Source: DASQZT01 sp963728965 (lineage in GTDB: Bacteria > Acidobacteriota > Terriglobia > Bryobacterales > Bryobacteraceae). From it: a stretch of 64,000 nucleotides of DNA. This document shows positions 7,869-16,827 of the stretch, piece after piece; the first letter of the stretch is position 1, and each line of letters opens with the position of its first letter. The stretch covers positions 124,001 through 188,000 of the forward strand of contig CAVSMH010000002.1 in assembly GCA_963728965.1 (NCBI GenBank), in the 5' to 3' direction. Below the pieces are notes generated by a model, which searched no databases, was not told the origin of the DNA, and worked only from the letters and a program-made list of their open reading frames with translations. The position numbers and the translations under genes were made by a program.

Positions 7869-9113
7869 ATGGGAAATTCAGAATACCGCTGGACCTTGCC
7901 GCGGAAAGCGGCATCGCTGGTGCTGCTGGCCGTCTCGCTCGGACTGCCCCTGGTCCTGGTCCTGCACGCCGTCTTTGCGAGCCGCGAACTGCTGGAAATG
8001 CGCGCAATCTTCCTGCGCGACCGCGCCGCCGGCATCGCGGCGCGCCTGGAGCTGTTGCCGGCGCACAAGGTCGATGCCGGCGAATTCGACCAGCTTCTCG
8101 AGGGTGAACCGGCGCTGCTCGGCGTGCGCGTGTTCGGGCCCTCCGAAACCGACGCGGGCAACGGCGCGGTGGAGGCCATTCGCTCCGGCCTTGTACTGTA
8201 TCGGGCCGGGGAAATGCACGCCGGCGGCGGCACCGTCTTTCGCGCCTACATTCCGTTTCATTCGGGCGGCGCCGTGAAGGTCGCGCGCATCGACCTGGCC
8301 GGCTCGGCGCCCGATTTCATCCTGGTGCACGCGCGGCATAACGTGTTGCTGACCACGGCCAGTGGAGCAGCGCTGCTGGCCGTTTCGCTGTTCGCGATCT
8401 GGAGCATGGCCCGCGCGGCGCGCCTTGAGCGGCGGCAACTGGAAACCGAACGGCTCGCCGAACTCGGCGGTATGGCCGCCGTGCTGGCCCACGAGATTCG
8501 CAATCCGCTGGGCGCCATCAAGGGCTTCGCCCAACTGGCGCGGGAGGGTGCCGACGCCCGCGGCGCGAAACCGCTGGACGCGATCGTGCGGGAAAGCCGG
8601 CGCCTGGAAAACCTGGTGAACTCGCTGCTGTTGTACGGGCGTCCGCTCGAACCGACCATCCGCACGACCGCTTGGGCGACCGTGGCCGCCGACCTGGCGG
8701 CACATGCCCGCGAAACCATCGGCAGCCGGCCCGTTGCGTTCACCGCCGAGGCGGACTTGACCACCCTCGAGACCGATCCCGACCTGCTCGAGCAGGCGCT
8801 CTTGAACCTCATCCGCAATTCGGTGGAGGCGATTCCGGAAGGTGTCGCCGGCAAGGTCACCCTGCGCGCCGCATCCGCGGGGCCTGGCGGTGTGACGATT
8901 TCGGTGGAGGATGACGGGCCCGGCCTGCCCGAGAAGGTGCGGGCCCGCCTGTTCGCGCCCTTTGTCAGCACGAAGGCTTCGGGAACCGGCCTGGGCCTGC
9001 CGATTTCCAAGAAAGTGGTCGAGGCGCTCGGCGGGCGCCTCCGTTTCGACGATGTGGAGCCGCGCGGCACCAAGGCCGTGCTGGAGTTTTATGGAACGCA
9101 TTCTGGTGATTGA
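7869..9113 (+). CDS. NtrB-like membrane sensor histidine kinase
   Basis: This 414-residue kinase has TM helix 1 (~14-37), a ~110-residue periplasmic sensor, TM helix 2 (~159-180), then HisKA with the phospho-acceptor H208 in AVLAHEIRNPLGAIKG. The HATPase domain follows with N box NLIRNSVEAIPEG, G1 DDGPGLPEK and G2 GTGLGLPISKKV. It would phosphorylate the response regulator encoded immediately downstream with a 23-nt overlap. I chose ATG 7869 because it gives a short cytoplasmic tail before TM1; the larger open frame upstream crosses the regulatory palindromes. The signal sensed is unknown. Confidence 0.9.
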   Translation: MGNSEYRWTLPRKAASLVLLAVSLGLPLVLVLHAVFASRELLEMRAIFLRDRAAGIAARLELLPAHKVDAGEFDQLLEGEPALLGVRVFGPSETDAGNGAVEAIRSGLVLYRAGEMHAGGGTVFRAYIPFHSGGAVKVARIDLAGSAPDFILVHARHNVLLTTASGAALLAVSLFAIWSMARAARLERRQLETERLAELGGMAAVLAHEIRNPLGAIKGFAQLAREGADARGAKPLDAIVRESRRLENLVNSLLLYGRPLEPTIRTTAWATVAADLAAHARETIGSRPVAFTAEADLTTLETDPDLLEQALLNLIRNSVEAIPEGVAGKVTLRAASAGPGGVTISVEDDGPGLPEKVRARLFAPFVSTKASGTGLGLPISKKVVEALGGRLRFDDVEPRGTKAVLEFYGTHSGD

Positions 9114-10434
9114 CGACGACCCCGGATTTCGGGATCTGCTGGAGACCATTCTCGATGGCGAAGGCTATCCCGTGGATTCCGGCGCCTCCGTGGCGGAGGC
9201 GCTCCGCCTTGGCGCGGCGCGGCAGTACGACCTGGTGCTGTCCGACTTGAGGCTGCCCGATGGCAGCGGGCTGGACGTGTTGCGATGGTTCGGCGAGCAG
9301 ATGGCGGACACTCCGGTGGTGATGATCACCGCCTTCGGCACCATCGAATCGGCGGTGGAAGCAATGAAGCTGGGCGCGGCGAACTACCTCGGAAAGCCGC
9401 TCAACAGTCCCGATGAACTGCGCCTGACGGTGCGGCGGACGCTCGACCAGCGGCGCACGCGCCGCGAATACGACACGGTGCGCGAGGAGCAGGAGTGCCG
9501 CTTCGTTTGCCAGGGGCTGATCGCCTCCGACCCGAAAATGACCGCCGTGCTGGACCTCGCGCGGAAAGTCGCGCCCACCAACGCCACTGTGTTGTTGACC
9601 GGGGAGAGCGGCACCGGCAAGGAGGTAGTCGCGCGCTGCATCCACGCCAACAGCGCGCGCGCGCAGCGGGTGTTCGTGCCGGTCAATTGCGCGGCCCTGA
9701 CGCCTGCCCTCATCGAAAGCGAACTGTTCGGCCACGAAAGGGGAGCGTTCACCGGCGCGGTCGGGCAGCACCAGGGGCGCTTTGAGCGGGCCCAAGGCGG
9801 AACGCTGTTCCTCGACGAAATCGGTGAGCTCGACGGGAATCTTCAGGCCAAACTGCTGCGGGTATTGCAGGAGAAGACGTTCGAGCGGGTGGGCGGGACG
9901 CGGCTGATCGCCGCCGATGTGCGGGTGATCGCGGCCACGAATCGCGACCTGAAGCGGCGGGTGGCGGAGGGCGCCTTCCGGGAGGACCTGTACTATCGCG
10001 TCAACCGGTTCCCCCTGGAGATCCCTCCGCTCCGCGAGCGCGCGGCCGATATCGAGCCGCTGGCGAATCACTTCCTCCGGCGTGCGGCCCGCGAACTCGG
10101 CAAGCCCGCCCCGGCGCCCACCAGGGCGGCGGTGGAGGCCCTGCTCGCCTATCGCTGGCCCGGCAACGTCCGTGAACTGGAGAACCTCATGGAGCGGATG
10201 GCTATCCTTTGCGAACGCCGCGTCGATGCCGGAGACCTGAACCTGCTCGTCGGCGAGGAGCGCCGCCCGTTGCGCTGGCGCGATATCGAACGCCAGGCCA
10301 TCGAAGAGGCTCTGCGCATGAACCACGCCAACCGCACCCTGGCCGCGCAACAACTCGGCATCAGCCTGAGGACCTTGCAGTATCGCCTGAAGGAATACCA
10401 GCTCGGGGAGGACTCCGCGGACGCCGTTTCCTGA
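9091..10434 (+). CDS. Sigma-54-dependent response regulator (NtrC family)
   Basis: This 447-residue protein has a receiver domain (~1-120) with the acidic DDD near residue 8, phospho-acceptor D52 in LVLSDLRLPDG and K in LGKPLN. A sigma-54 AAA+ domain (~150-375) follows with Walker A GESGTGKE, the sigma-54-contacting GAFTGA loop, Walker B GGTLFLDEIGEL and an R-finger region. The C-terminus is a Fis-type HTH (TLAAQQLGISLRTLQYRLKE). The intact GAFTGA means it should activate sigma-54 promoters. It is co-transcribed with the kinase. The palindromes at 7769-7817 and promoter at 7713-7728 are its best local targets. Confidence 0.95.
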   Translation: MERILVIDDDPGFRDLLETILDGEGYPVDSGASVAEALRLGAARQYDLVLSDLRLPDGSGLDVLRWFGEQMADTPVVMITAFGTIESAVEAMKLGAANYLGKPLNSPDELRLTVRRTLDQRRTRREYDTVREEQECRFVCQGLIASDPKMTAVLDLARKVAPTNATVLLTGESGTGKEVVARCIHANSARAQRVFVPVNCAALTPALIESELFGHERGAFTGAVGQHQGRFERAQGGTLFLDEIGELDGNLQAKLLRVLQEKTFERVGGTRLIAADVRVIAATNRDLKRRVAEGAFREDLYYRVNRFPLEIPPLRERAADIEPLANHFLRRAARELGKPAPAPTRAAVEALLAYRWPGNVRELENLMERMAILCERRVDAGDLNLLVGEERRPLRWRDIERQAIEEALRMNHANRTLAAQQLGISLRTLQYRLKEYQLGEDSADAVS

Positions 10435-10621
10435 CGAGGCGCGGCGGCTTCCAGGGCCGCCTGTCAACGCCGGGGAAATGCCGCCGGCATGGCAAAGCAC
10501 TTCGATTGCCAGCCGGTTGTTGCATACTTCAGCAGCGATTCTCCGCGCGACGGGGCGCGTTTGTGGGATAGCTCTGCAATCTCTTCCGCATCGACGATTT
10601 TTGCGCAATTTTCGCTATTTA

Positions 10622-10655
10622 ACACTTGCGAAATTTCGCAAGTGTACTCCATAAT
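10622..10655 (+). promoter_or_regulatory. Promoter overlapped by a perfect 24-bp palindrome
   Basis: Positions 10622-10645 are a perfect dyad with half-site ACACTTGCGAAA and no spacer. The left half contains TTGCGA (10626-10631), and 18 bp further lies CATAAT (10650-10655), so the dyad covers the -35 box and spacer of a sigma-70-type promoter. A related but imperfect sequence, TTGCGCAATTTTCGCT, sits 25 bp upstream (10601-10616). A repressor bound here would block transcription of the respiratory operon that starts at 10705. The ArsR protein at the operon's end is the best candidate. The rest of the 270-nt gap holds nothing else I can name. Confidence 0.6.
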
Positions 10656-10704
10656 TTCAGCAGATCATCAGACCCTATTATCTGTTTTCTGGAGATCTTA
10701 ACCG

Positions 10705-12510
10705 ATGCGCACATTTACTCTGATCGTTACGCTGTTGGTTCTGTTGCAGGTGCCGGGACCGGCGGCAGGAGCCGAGAAACCGGCGGTCGCGCCGGCCCCG
10801 GATAGCGGCTCGGCGGCCGCGGGAGCGGAAACTCCCGACCAAGTCAGGCAGGAGCTCGAGAAGCTCAAACAGCAGGTGGCCGCCCTGGAGGAGCGGCTGA
10901 AGGCACAGGAGAAGCAGGCGGCCGAGACCAGGCCGGCGGCGGCCCCCGCCTCGGAGCTGGTTACCCAAGTCAAGGAACTGGACCAGCGGCTGTCGCAGAC
11001 GGAACGGGAGCAGGCCCTGGACCGGTTGAGGATCACGGGCGACTACCGGTTTGAAGCTCACGCCATCGCCGGACGTGTGCCCGCGCACTACGATGGAATG
11101 GCGTTGCAGAACCTGGTGGTGAAGACCATGTTCGCCATGCCGATTCTAGGACGGACGCCGAACGGCGTTTCCGAAATTAACAGCACCGTCGGCAGCCACT
11201 ACGCCGACTACCTGCAGTTCACCAATGGCCTCACGTTCGACCGCCTGAAGCAGGGCATGGCCCAGTTTTCCGCCGCCATGCAGCAGCAGCTCTTCGGAAT
11301 GCTGATGCCTTCCACGTTCGTCAACCGGTACAACGACAACAACGACGCGCTGTTCACCAACCGGCTGCGGCTGCGATTCGACGCCAGGGTGGCCGACAAT
11401 GTCACGTTTACCGGACGCCTCAGTATGTACAAAGTGTTCGGCGATTCGACCGGCGTCCAGGTGTTCAACGGACAGCCGAACACGCTCAATGTGGACGGGA
11501 CCTCGTCGGGCGTCCCTAATTCGGACCAGTTGCGGGTCGAGCGGGCTTACTTCAGTTGGAACAACATCGGAGGTTCCAGGCTGTACCTGTCGATCGGCCG
11601 CCGGCCTTCGACGGATGGCCCGCCGATGAACTACCGACAGGACGAACCGCGCGGCGGCACCCCCTCGGGCGCGCTGATCGACTACCAGTTCGATGGCATC
11701 ACGGTAGGCTACCGGGTCACCGACACCATGGTCTGGCGGCTCTGCTGGGGCCTCGGCTACGAGTCCGGCTTTGGCAACGGGAACCTGTTGAAGCTGCCGC
11801 AGGATCGACTCAAGGATACCCACTTCGCCGGCGCCAACCTCGACCTGTTTACCACGGACAACACTCTCGTGCAGGCCACTTACGCGCATGCATTCAACGT
11901 GGCCGACGGTTTCAACGGCCAGATGGTGTTGCCGGTGAATCCGTTGACCGGCGACCCGGTCAACGCGCCGGTGGTGATGCGGTACACCCCTTCGGCGAAC
12001 CTCGGCGGAATCCACCTGTTCGGCATGAACGTGACCCGAAAGGCCGGGCCGATCGACCTCTATTTCAGCGGCAATCTATCGGCCACCCGTCCCAACGGCA
12101 CGACCACGCCCTTTGGCGGGCTGATGTCGGACCCCTTCGAGATGCCCGTGAATCGCACGGGGTACATGGGATTGGCCGGCGTTCGCTACAACTTCGCCAA
12201 TGACGAGCGCACCAAGCTGGGATTCGAATACAACTACGGCAGCAAGTACTGGTTTAACTTCGCCCAGGCTTCGGACGATATCGTGGCGCCCAAGACCAAT
12301 ACGCGCGGCAATGTGGTGGAGGCGTACCTGACCCATCGGATCAGCGACCGGTTCATCTTCAAGGGCGACTTCATCCGCTACCTGTACGACTACTCCGGCT
12401 CGGGCTGGCACATCGGCGCGCCCAAGGCGCTCGATTCCACCCCCGTGCTCGGCTTCCCGACGTACAGCGGGGCGAGCGTGTTCTCGCTGGGGCTGATCGC
12501 GCGGTTCTAA
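10705..12510 (+). CDS. DUF3373 outer-membrane beta-barrel protein
   Basis: This 601-residue protein has a signal peptide (~1-23), a low-complexity Ala/Pro stretch, a coiled coil (~47-75, QELEKLKQQVAALEERLKAQ) and then a long domain of alternating aromatic strands ending in ...VFSLGLIARF, with a terminal Phe typical of outer-membrane barrels. The segment NRLRLRFDARVADNVTFTGR matches my recollection of DUF3373, a porin-like family often encoded with multiheme cytochromes and respiratory oxidoreductases. GGAG lies 10 nt before the ATG. It heads the 10705-17163 operon and may let the electron acceptor or product cross the outer membrane. Confidence 0.78.
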   Translation: MRTFTLIVTLLVLLQVPGPAAGAEKPAVAPAPDSGSAAAGAETPDQVRQELEKLKQQVAALEERLKAQEKQAAETRPAAAPASELVTQVKELDQRLSQTEREQALDRLRITGDYRFEAHAIAGRVPAHYDGMALQNLVVKTMFAMPILGRTPNGVSEINSTVGSHYADYLQFTNGLTFDRLKQGMAQFSAAMQQQLFGMLMPSTFVNRYNDNNDALFTNRLRLRFDARVADNVTFTGRLSMYKVFGDSTGVQVFNGQPNTLNVDGTSSGVPNSDQLRVERAYFSWNNIGGSRLYLSIGRRPSTDGPPMNYRQDEPRGGTPSGALIDYQFDGITVGYRVTDTMVWRLCWGLGYESGFGNGNLLKLPQDRLKDTHFAGANLDLFTTDNTLVQATYAHAFNVADGFNGQMVLPVNPLTGDPVNAPVVMRYTPSANLGGIHLFGMNVTRKAGPIDLYFSGNLSATRPNGTTTPFGGLMSDPFEMPVNRTGYMGLAGVRYNFANDERTKLGFEYNYGSKYWFNFAQASDDIVAPKTNTRGNVVEAYLTHRISDRFIFKGDFIRYLYDYSGSGWHIGAPKALDSTPVLGFPTYSGASVFSLGLIARF

Positions 12511-12678
12511 CGGCCGCCCGCCTCGCCGCCCCGCACGCGGAGATCGCGCCGGGTCTTTCGAACCCTCGGCTCTCTCCGCGTCCCCTCGGGGCGGCGTCGA
12601 GGTCAAATCGGAGAACGCTGCGACATGAGGAAGGTTTCTGGGACTGAACATCGAATCTTGTAAGGAATGGAAAACGTT

Positions 12679-13032
12679 ATGTTACATCGTGGATATCGAC
12701 TTGCAATCTGCGGGGTCTCCGCATTAGCGGTGGCGGCGGTGCTTTCTACGGTCGCGCTGGCTGGGGGAACTCCGAAGGGCAATGAAACCAAGGGGCGGTA
12801 TTACTTCCGCCAGACCTGCAAGGAATGCCATACCAAGGGCGCCAAAGGCGGCGAGGTCACACCGCTCACCAAGACCCAGGCGCAATGGCGCTCGTATTTC
12901 CTGAAAGGGAAACACGCCAGCGGGGCGGAGGCGCTGACGAAAGTGATGACCGAAGATCAGTTGCGCGACGTGCAGACCTTTGTGGTGAATCACGCGGCGG
13001 ACTCGCTCCAGCCGGAGACGTGCGGGAAATAG
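12679..13032 (+). CDS. Small periplasmic mono-heme cytochrome c
   Basis: The product (117 residues from this start) has a signal peptide (ending near STVALAGG) and one heme-binding CxxCH (TCKECH). M in KVMTEDQLRDVQTF could be the distal ligand, as in class I cytochromes c. It probably carries electrons between the quinone-linked NrfD module and the periplasmic molybdoenzyme. I prefer ATG 12679: GGAA precedes it by ~7 nt, while the in-frame ATG at 12667 directly abuts the AAGGA box and cannot use it. Confidence 0.83.
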   Translation: MLHRGYRLAICGVSALAVAAVLSTVALAGGTPKGNETKGRYYFRQTCKECHTKGAKGGEVTPLTKTQAQWRSYFLKGKHASGAEALTKVMTEDQLRDVQTFVVNHAADSLQPETCGK

Positions 13033-13039
13033 TGCGGCG

Positions 13040-13073
13040 GCGGGGCAGGCGTCCCAAACGGCGTCTGCCCCGC
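13040..13073. terminator. Strong hairpin inside the operon
   Basis: The arms GCGGGGCAGGCG (13040-13051) and CGTCTGCCCCGC (13062-13073) pair at 11 of 12 positions around a 10-nt loop. The hairpin ends just before the Shine-Dalgarno of the molybdoenzyme. With no T-run it may be a processing or attenuation element rather than a full terminator. Its core nearly repeats the hairpin at 630-658. Confidence 0.45.
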
Positions 13074-13091
13074 TCGATGGGTAGGAAACCT

Positions 13092-15278
13092 ATGCCAGAC
13101 GGTGCCATCGCGCGTCGCGAGTTCTTTCAAATCGCCGGGGTCGGCGCGGCCGCGGCGATGACCATCGGCTGCGGCAGAAAGCCGGGCGCGGTGGGGCATA
13201 ATGCCGAAATCCCGACCACCTGCGAGCTTTGTCCGAATAAGTGTTCGGTGATCGCCGTCGTACGGGATGGGCTCATCCGCAAGCTCAATCCCAATCCGGA
13301 AAACCCGAAATCGCGCGGCATGCTTTGCGCGCGCGGGAATGCGGGACTGCTTCAGGTTTACGACCCGAACCGCCTGAAGCAGCCCCTCATCCGGGCTGGC
13401 GCGCGCGGCGAAGGCAAGTGGTGTGCCGCCTCGTGGGACGAAGCCTTCGACTACACCGCGCAGAAGCTCGCGGGCATCAAGGAGAAGTACGGGCCGCAAG
13501 GCGTCTTGTGGAGTTCGACCGAGGCGTTCGCCGAGGTGTTCTTCAAGAACCTGGGGCTGGCCTTCGGTTCCCCCAACATCGTGCGGCACCCCACGCTGTG
13601 CCTGGCATCGGTCAACTTGGCCTACTCCATAACCTTCGGCACGGTGCCCTCCTTCGATCTTCTCAACGCTAACTACGTGATCATGGCCGGCGCCAACCGG
13701 TTCGAGGCATTCATCACGCCCGACACCATGGACCTCATCGAATCGACCATGAACCGCAAGACGCGGCTGGTCGTGCTCGATCCGCGGTTCACGGTGACCG
13801 CCGCCAAAGCCGACCAGTGGTATCCGTTGAAACCCGGTTCGGACCTGGCGTTTATTCTGGCCATGCTTCACGTCATCACAGGCGAAGGACGACAGGACAA
13901 GGAGTTCGTGACCGCCTATTGCCACGGCTACGAAGAACTGGCGGAGCACGTGAAACCGTACACGCCGGAGTGGGCCGAAGCCGAGACTGGGATTCCGGCG
14001 AAGGAGATCGCCCGCATTGCGCGGGAGTTCTCCGATGCGGCGCCGCGTGCCGTCTTTTACGCCGGCAGGCGATCCTCCTGGTACCGGAACGATTTTCAAA
14101 TGCGGCGCGCCCAGGCCATTCTGAACGCCATCGTGGGCAACTGGGACCGGCAGGGCGGGATGGTTCCCAACGCGAAGATCGCACTGGGCGAATACCTGTT
14201 TCTTCCGTGGGACGATCCACAGGCCCCGCGCGTCGACGAGATGGAGAAGAATTTCCCGCTGGCGGCGCAGGGCGATGGCGCCTACCTTCAATTGCGCGAC
14301 AACGTGCTCGCGGGCATGCCCTATCCCGTGAAGGGCTGGATGGTGCTGAAGCAGGACCCGATGAGCGCGCTGCCCGAGCAGGCCAAGACGCTGCGCATGA
14401 TCGAACAGATGGAGTTCATCGCCGCCATCGACATCCAGATGAGCGATACGGCCTGGTATGCCGACGTCGTTTTTCCGGAATCGACATACCTGGAGCGTCA
14501 GGACCCCATCGAGGTCCTGTCCGGAATCTGGCCGGTGGCGGTGCTGCGGCAGCCCGCCGTCAAACCCGTGTACGATACGCGGCCCTGCCTGGAAATCGTG
14601 CAGGGCCTGGCGAAACGGTTGGGCCTGGAACAGTACTTCGACTACACCATCGAGCAATGGAACGACGCCGCAGCCAGGGAGCTGCCGATCGAGAACGGCT
14701 ACGACTATCTCCGGAAACACGGCGTATTCACGCCACCCGGCGGGCCGAAATACGGCAGTACCCTCACGGCCGACCACCGCTTCGTGACCAAGTCCGGAAA
14801 GATCGAGCTGTATTCGGAGCGGTTGCAGGAAACCGGCCACGATCCCCTTCCGGTCTATCAGGCGGCGCCCGCGCCACCCGCGGGGCACTTCCGTCTGGTG
14901 TTGGGCCGCAAGGCGTACTTTACCCATGCCAATACTACGGCCAATCCATGGCTGCTGGACTTCGCCCCGGAGAATCGCCTGTGGATGAATCCCGTCTCCG
15001 CGCGCAACGTGGGGGTGAGCGACGGCGACCTGGTGGAAGTCTCGAGCCACGTCGGGAAGGCCCGCCTGCGGGCCAAGGTCACGCAGGAGATCCGCCCCGA
15101 CTGTGTGTTTATGCTGCATGGGTTCGGCAAGCGGTCGGCATGGCTGACGCGAACCCATGACCGCGGCGGGTCGGATGCCGCCCTGCTCGAAACCGCCTGG
15201 GACAGCGTCTCGGGGAATGCGGCTATGCACGAGACCTTCATCACCGTGCGCCAGGCAGGAGGCGAACGCCGTGGCTGA
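13092..15278 (+). CDS. Molybdopterin oxidoreductase, PsrA/PhsA-like catalytic subunit
   Basis: This 728-residue enzyme of the DMSO-reductase family has a Tat signal (ARREFFQIAGVGAAAAMTIGC), so it folds in the cytoplasm and acts in the periplasm. A [4Fe-4S] site follows: C44, C47, C51 and C79 (CELCPNKC...LCARG). C170 in RHPTLCLAS fits the Mo ligand position, which points to the Cys-ligated polysulfide/thiosulfate/arsenate-type reductases. The C-terminal MopB domain is complete. AGGA lies 5 nt before ATG 13092, favouring it over ATG 13077. With the following FeS and NrfD genes it forms a three-subunit quinone-linked complex. Sulfur or arsenic substrates are plausible; sequence alone does not decide. 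Confidence 0.9.
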   Translation: MPDGAIARREFFQIAGVGAAAAMTIGCGRKPGAVGHNAEIPTTCELCPNKCSVIAVVRDGLIRKLNPNPENPKSRGMLCARGNAGLLQVYDPNRLKQPLIRAGARGEGKWCAASWDEAFDYTAQKLAGIKEKYGPQGVLWSSTEAFAEVFFKNLGLAFGSPNIVRHPTLCLASVNLAYSITFGTVPSFDLLNANYVIMAGANRFEAFITPDTMDLIESTMNRKTRLVVLDPRFTVTAAKADQWYPLKPGSDLAFILAMLHVITGEGRQDKEFVTAYCHGYEELAEHVKPYTPEWAEAETGIPAKEIARIAREFSDAAPRAVFYAGRRSSWYRNDFQMRRAQAILNAIVGNWDRQGGMVPNAKIALGEYLFLPWDDPQAPRVDEMEKNFPLAAQGDGAYLQLRDNVLAGMPYPVKGWMVLKQDPMSALPEQAKTLRMIEQMEFIAAIDIQMSDTAWYADVVFPESTYLERQDPIEVLSGIWPVAVLRQPAVKPVYDTRPCLEIVQGLAKRLGLEQYFDYTIEQWNDAAARELPIENGYDYLRKHGVFTPPGGPKYGSTLTADHRFVTKSGKIELYSERLQETGHDPLPVYQAAPAPPAGHFRLVLGRKAYFTHANTTANPWLLDFAPENRLWMNPVSARNVGVSDGDLVEVSSHVGKARLRAKVTQEIRPDCVFMLHGFGKRSAWLTRTHDRGGSDAALLETAWDSVSGNAAMHETFITVRQAGGERRG

Positions 15279-15816
15279 AAAACGATACGCTCTGGCCATC
15301 GATTCCAGAAAATGCATCAATTGCAAGGCCTGCGTGGTAGCCTGCCGCGCCGAGAACCAGGTGCCGCTGGGCCACAGCCGCGATTGGATCGGCGAAGAAC
15401 ATCGCGGCGCCTGGCCGAACCTGATGGCCGTATTCGAACCCGAGCAATGCCATCACTGCACCAATCCGTCGTGCGTGCGAGTGTGCCCCACGGGAGCTTC
15501 ATACCAGCGCCCGGATGGTGTGGTTCTGGTGCGCGACGAGGATTGCATCGGTTGCCGCTACTGCATGATCGCGTGCCCGTACAACGCACGCTTCTTCCGC
15601 GAAGACCGGGGTGTGGTGGAAAAGTGCACCTTCTGCTCCCATCGCCTGGAGCGCGGAGTGCCGCCGGCCTGCGTGGAGACGTGCCCGTCGAAAGTGCGGC
15701 TTTGGGGCGACCTGGGAGAGGCGGCTGGCCCGCTCCGCGAGCTCCTCGAGAAGCGCGATTACCACGTGAAGGAGCCCCAAACCGGCAATGAGCCGCAGAT
15801 CTATTACCTGTTATAG
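15271..15816 (+). CDS. Ferredoxin-type FeS subunit, PsrB/PhsB-like
   Basis: This 181-residue electron-transfer subunit has four cysteine clusters: CINCKACVVAC, CHHCTNPSCVRVCP, CIGCRYCMIACP and CTFC...CVETCP. This is the full complement for four [4Fe-4S] centres, as in PsrB, NrfC and DmsB. It starts with GTG at 15271, 8 nt after AGGAGG, and overlaps the catalytic gene by 8 nt. It has no signal peptide and would be co-exported with the Tat-carrying catalytic subunit. It passes electrons between NrfD and the molybdenum site. Confidence 0.93.
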   Translation: MAEKRYALAIDSRKCINCKACVVACRAENQVPLGHSRDWIGEEHRGAWPNLMAVFEPEQCHHCTNPSCVRVCPTGASYQRPDGVVLVRDEDCIGCRYCMIACPYNARFFREDRGVVEKCTFCSHRLERGVPPACVETCPSKVRLWGDLGEAAGPLRELLEKRDYHVKEPQTGNEPQIYYLL

Positions 15817-15827
15817 GAGAGGGCTGG

Positions 15828-16778
15828 ATGACCAATACCGAATGGGGCATACTGATCGTCAATTACCTGTTCCTGGGAGGCCTCTCCGCCGGACTGTTCT
15901 TCGTGGCAGCACTGGCCACCTGGCTGCAACAGAGAGAGGAAGCGGCTTATGGTCGCATCGCCCAGCTCGGAGCCATGTTGGCGCCGTGGCCCGTGGCGCT
16001 GGGTTCGCTTCTGCTGATCTTCGACCTGGGCAACTGGTATCGCTTCTACAAGCTTTTCCTGCATTTCCGGTGGCAGAGCCCGATGTCGATCGGGTCGTGG
16101 CTGCTGGTGTTGTTCAACCTGCTGGCCCTGGTATTCTGCTGGGCGTGGCTGCCGGAACCATGGCGCCGCACCGCGGCGCGGTGGCTGCGATCGCCGCGCG
16201 TGTTCGATCGCGACTGGGTGCGGTGGCGCCGCCCCCTGGCAGCGGCCGGCTTCCCCCTGAGCATCGGAGTGGCGATTTACACCGGCGTGCTGTTGGGTGC
16301 AGTGCAGGCGCGGCCTTTCTGGAATACCAACCTGGTGGCCCAGATGTTTCTGTTTTCCGCGCTCTCGACGGGCTGCGCCGTGCTCATCCTGGTGATGTCG
16401 CTCGGCCGGCAGCGGCTGGATGCCACCCAACTCCGTTTCCTGTACACGCTCGACATTTGCCTGATCACCCTGGAGTTCTTCGTCGTGCTGCCGTACCTGT
16501 TGCACGGCCAGCTGTCGGTGGAGGCGGTGCGCAATTCCCTGCGGCTGATCCTCGGCGGGCCGTACACCCTCGTATTCTGGCTGTTCTTCCTGGGAACGGG
16601 GCTGCTGGCCCCGCTCGTGATGGAGGTGTGGGAAGTGGCTCCGGCCCTCGCCGCGGGAATGCCGCTGCATCTCCGGCCCGGCCTGGCGGCGATGGCGGCG
16701 GTGCTCGTTATCGGCGGCGGGTATCTTCTCCGGTACATCTTCGTATATGCGGGACAAATCAGCAGTTTTGGACCATAA
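15828..16778 (+). CDS. NrfD/PsrC-type membrane subunit
   Basis: This 316-residue integral membrane protein has eight or nine predicted helices and the NrfD opening NYLFLGGLSAGLFFVAALA. It anchors the molybdoenzyme/FeS pair at the outer face of the inner membrane and exchanges electrons with quinone. AGGAGAG lies about 7 nt upstream of the ATG. It contains no cysteine-heme motifs, so it is the heme-free type. It completes the Mo-FeS-NrfD complex. Confidence 0.9.
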   Translation: MTNTEWGILIVNYLFLGGLSAGLFFVAALATWLQQREEAAYGRIAQLGAMLAPWPVALGSLLLIFDLGNWYRFYKLFLHFRWQSPMSIGSWLLVLFNLLALVFCWAWLPEPWRRTAARWLRSPRVFDRDWVRWRRPLAAAGFPLSIGVAIYTGVLLGAVQARPFWNTNLVAQMFLFSALSTGCAVLILVMSLGRQRLDATQLRFLYTLDICLITLEFFVVLPYLLHGQLSVEAVRNSLRLILGGPYTLVFWLFFLGTGLLAPLVMEVWEVAPALAAGMPLHLRPGLAAMAAVLVIGGGYLLRYIFVYAGQISSFGP

Positions 16779-16827
16779 AGTGGCGCAAACGGATGCACTC
16801 GTCATAAAATGCGGGTGGGAAGTCGAA

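Noticed and set aside
8965..10608. 547-codon minus-strand frame over the kinase/regulator pair
   Set aside because: It is a mirror of two clearly recognised genes in GC-rich DNA. Many such long antisense frames occur in the window (for example 12990-15326, 38646-41210).
12667..12678. ATG 12667 as start of the cytochrome
   Set aside because: It directly abuts the Shine-Dalgarno-like AAGGA, leaving no spacing. ATG 12679 is better placed and gives the signal peptide at once.
16747..16827. N-terminal extension of ArsR to 16747
   Set aside because: The extension overlaps the NrfD gene and has no ArsR similarity. GGGA and ATG 16828 precede the conserved core.
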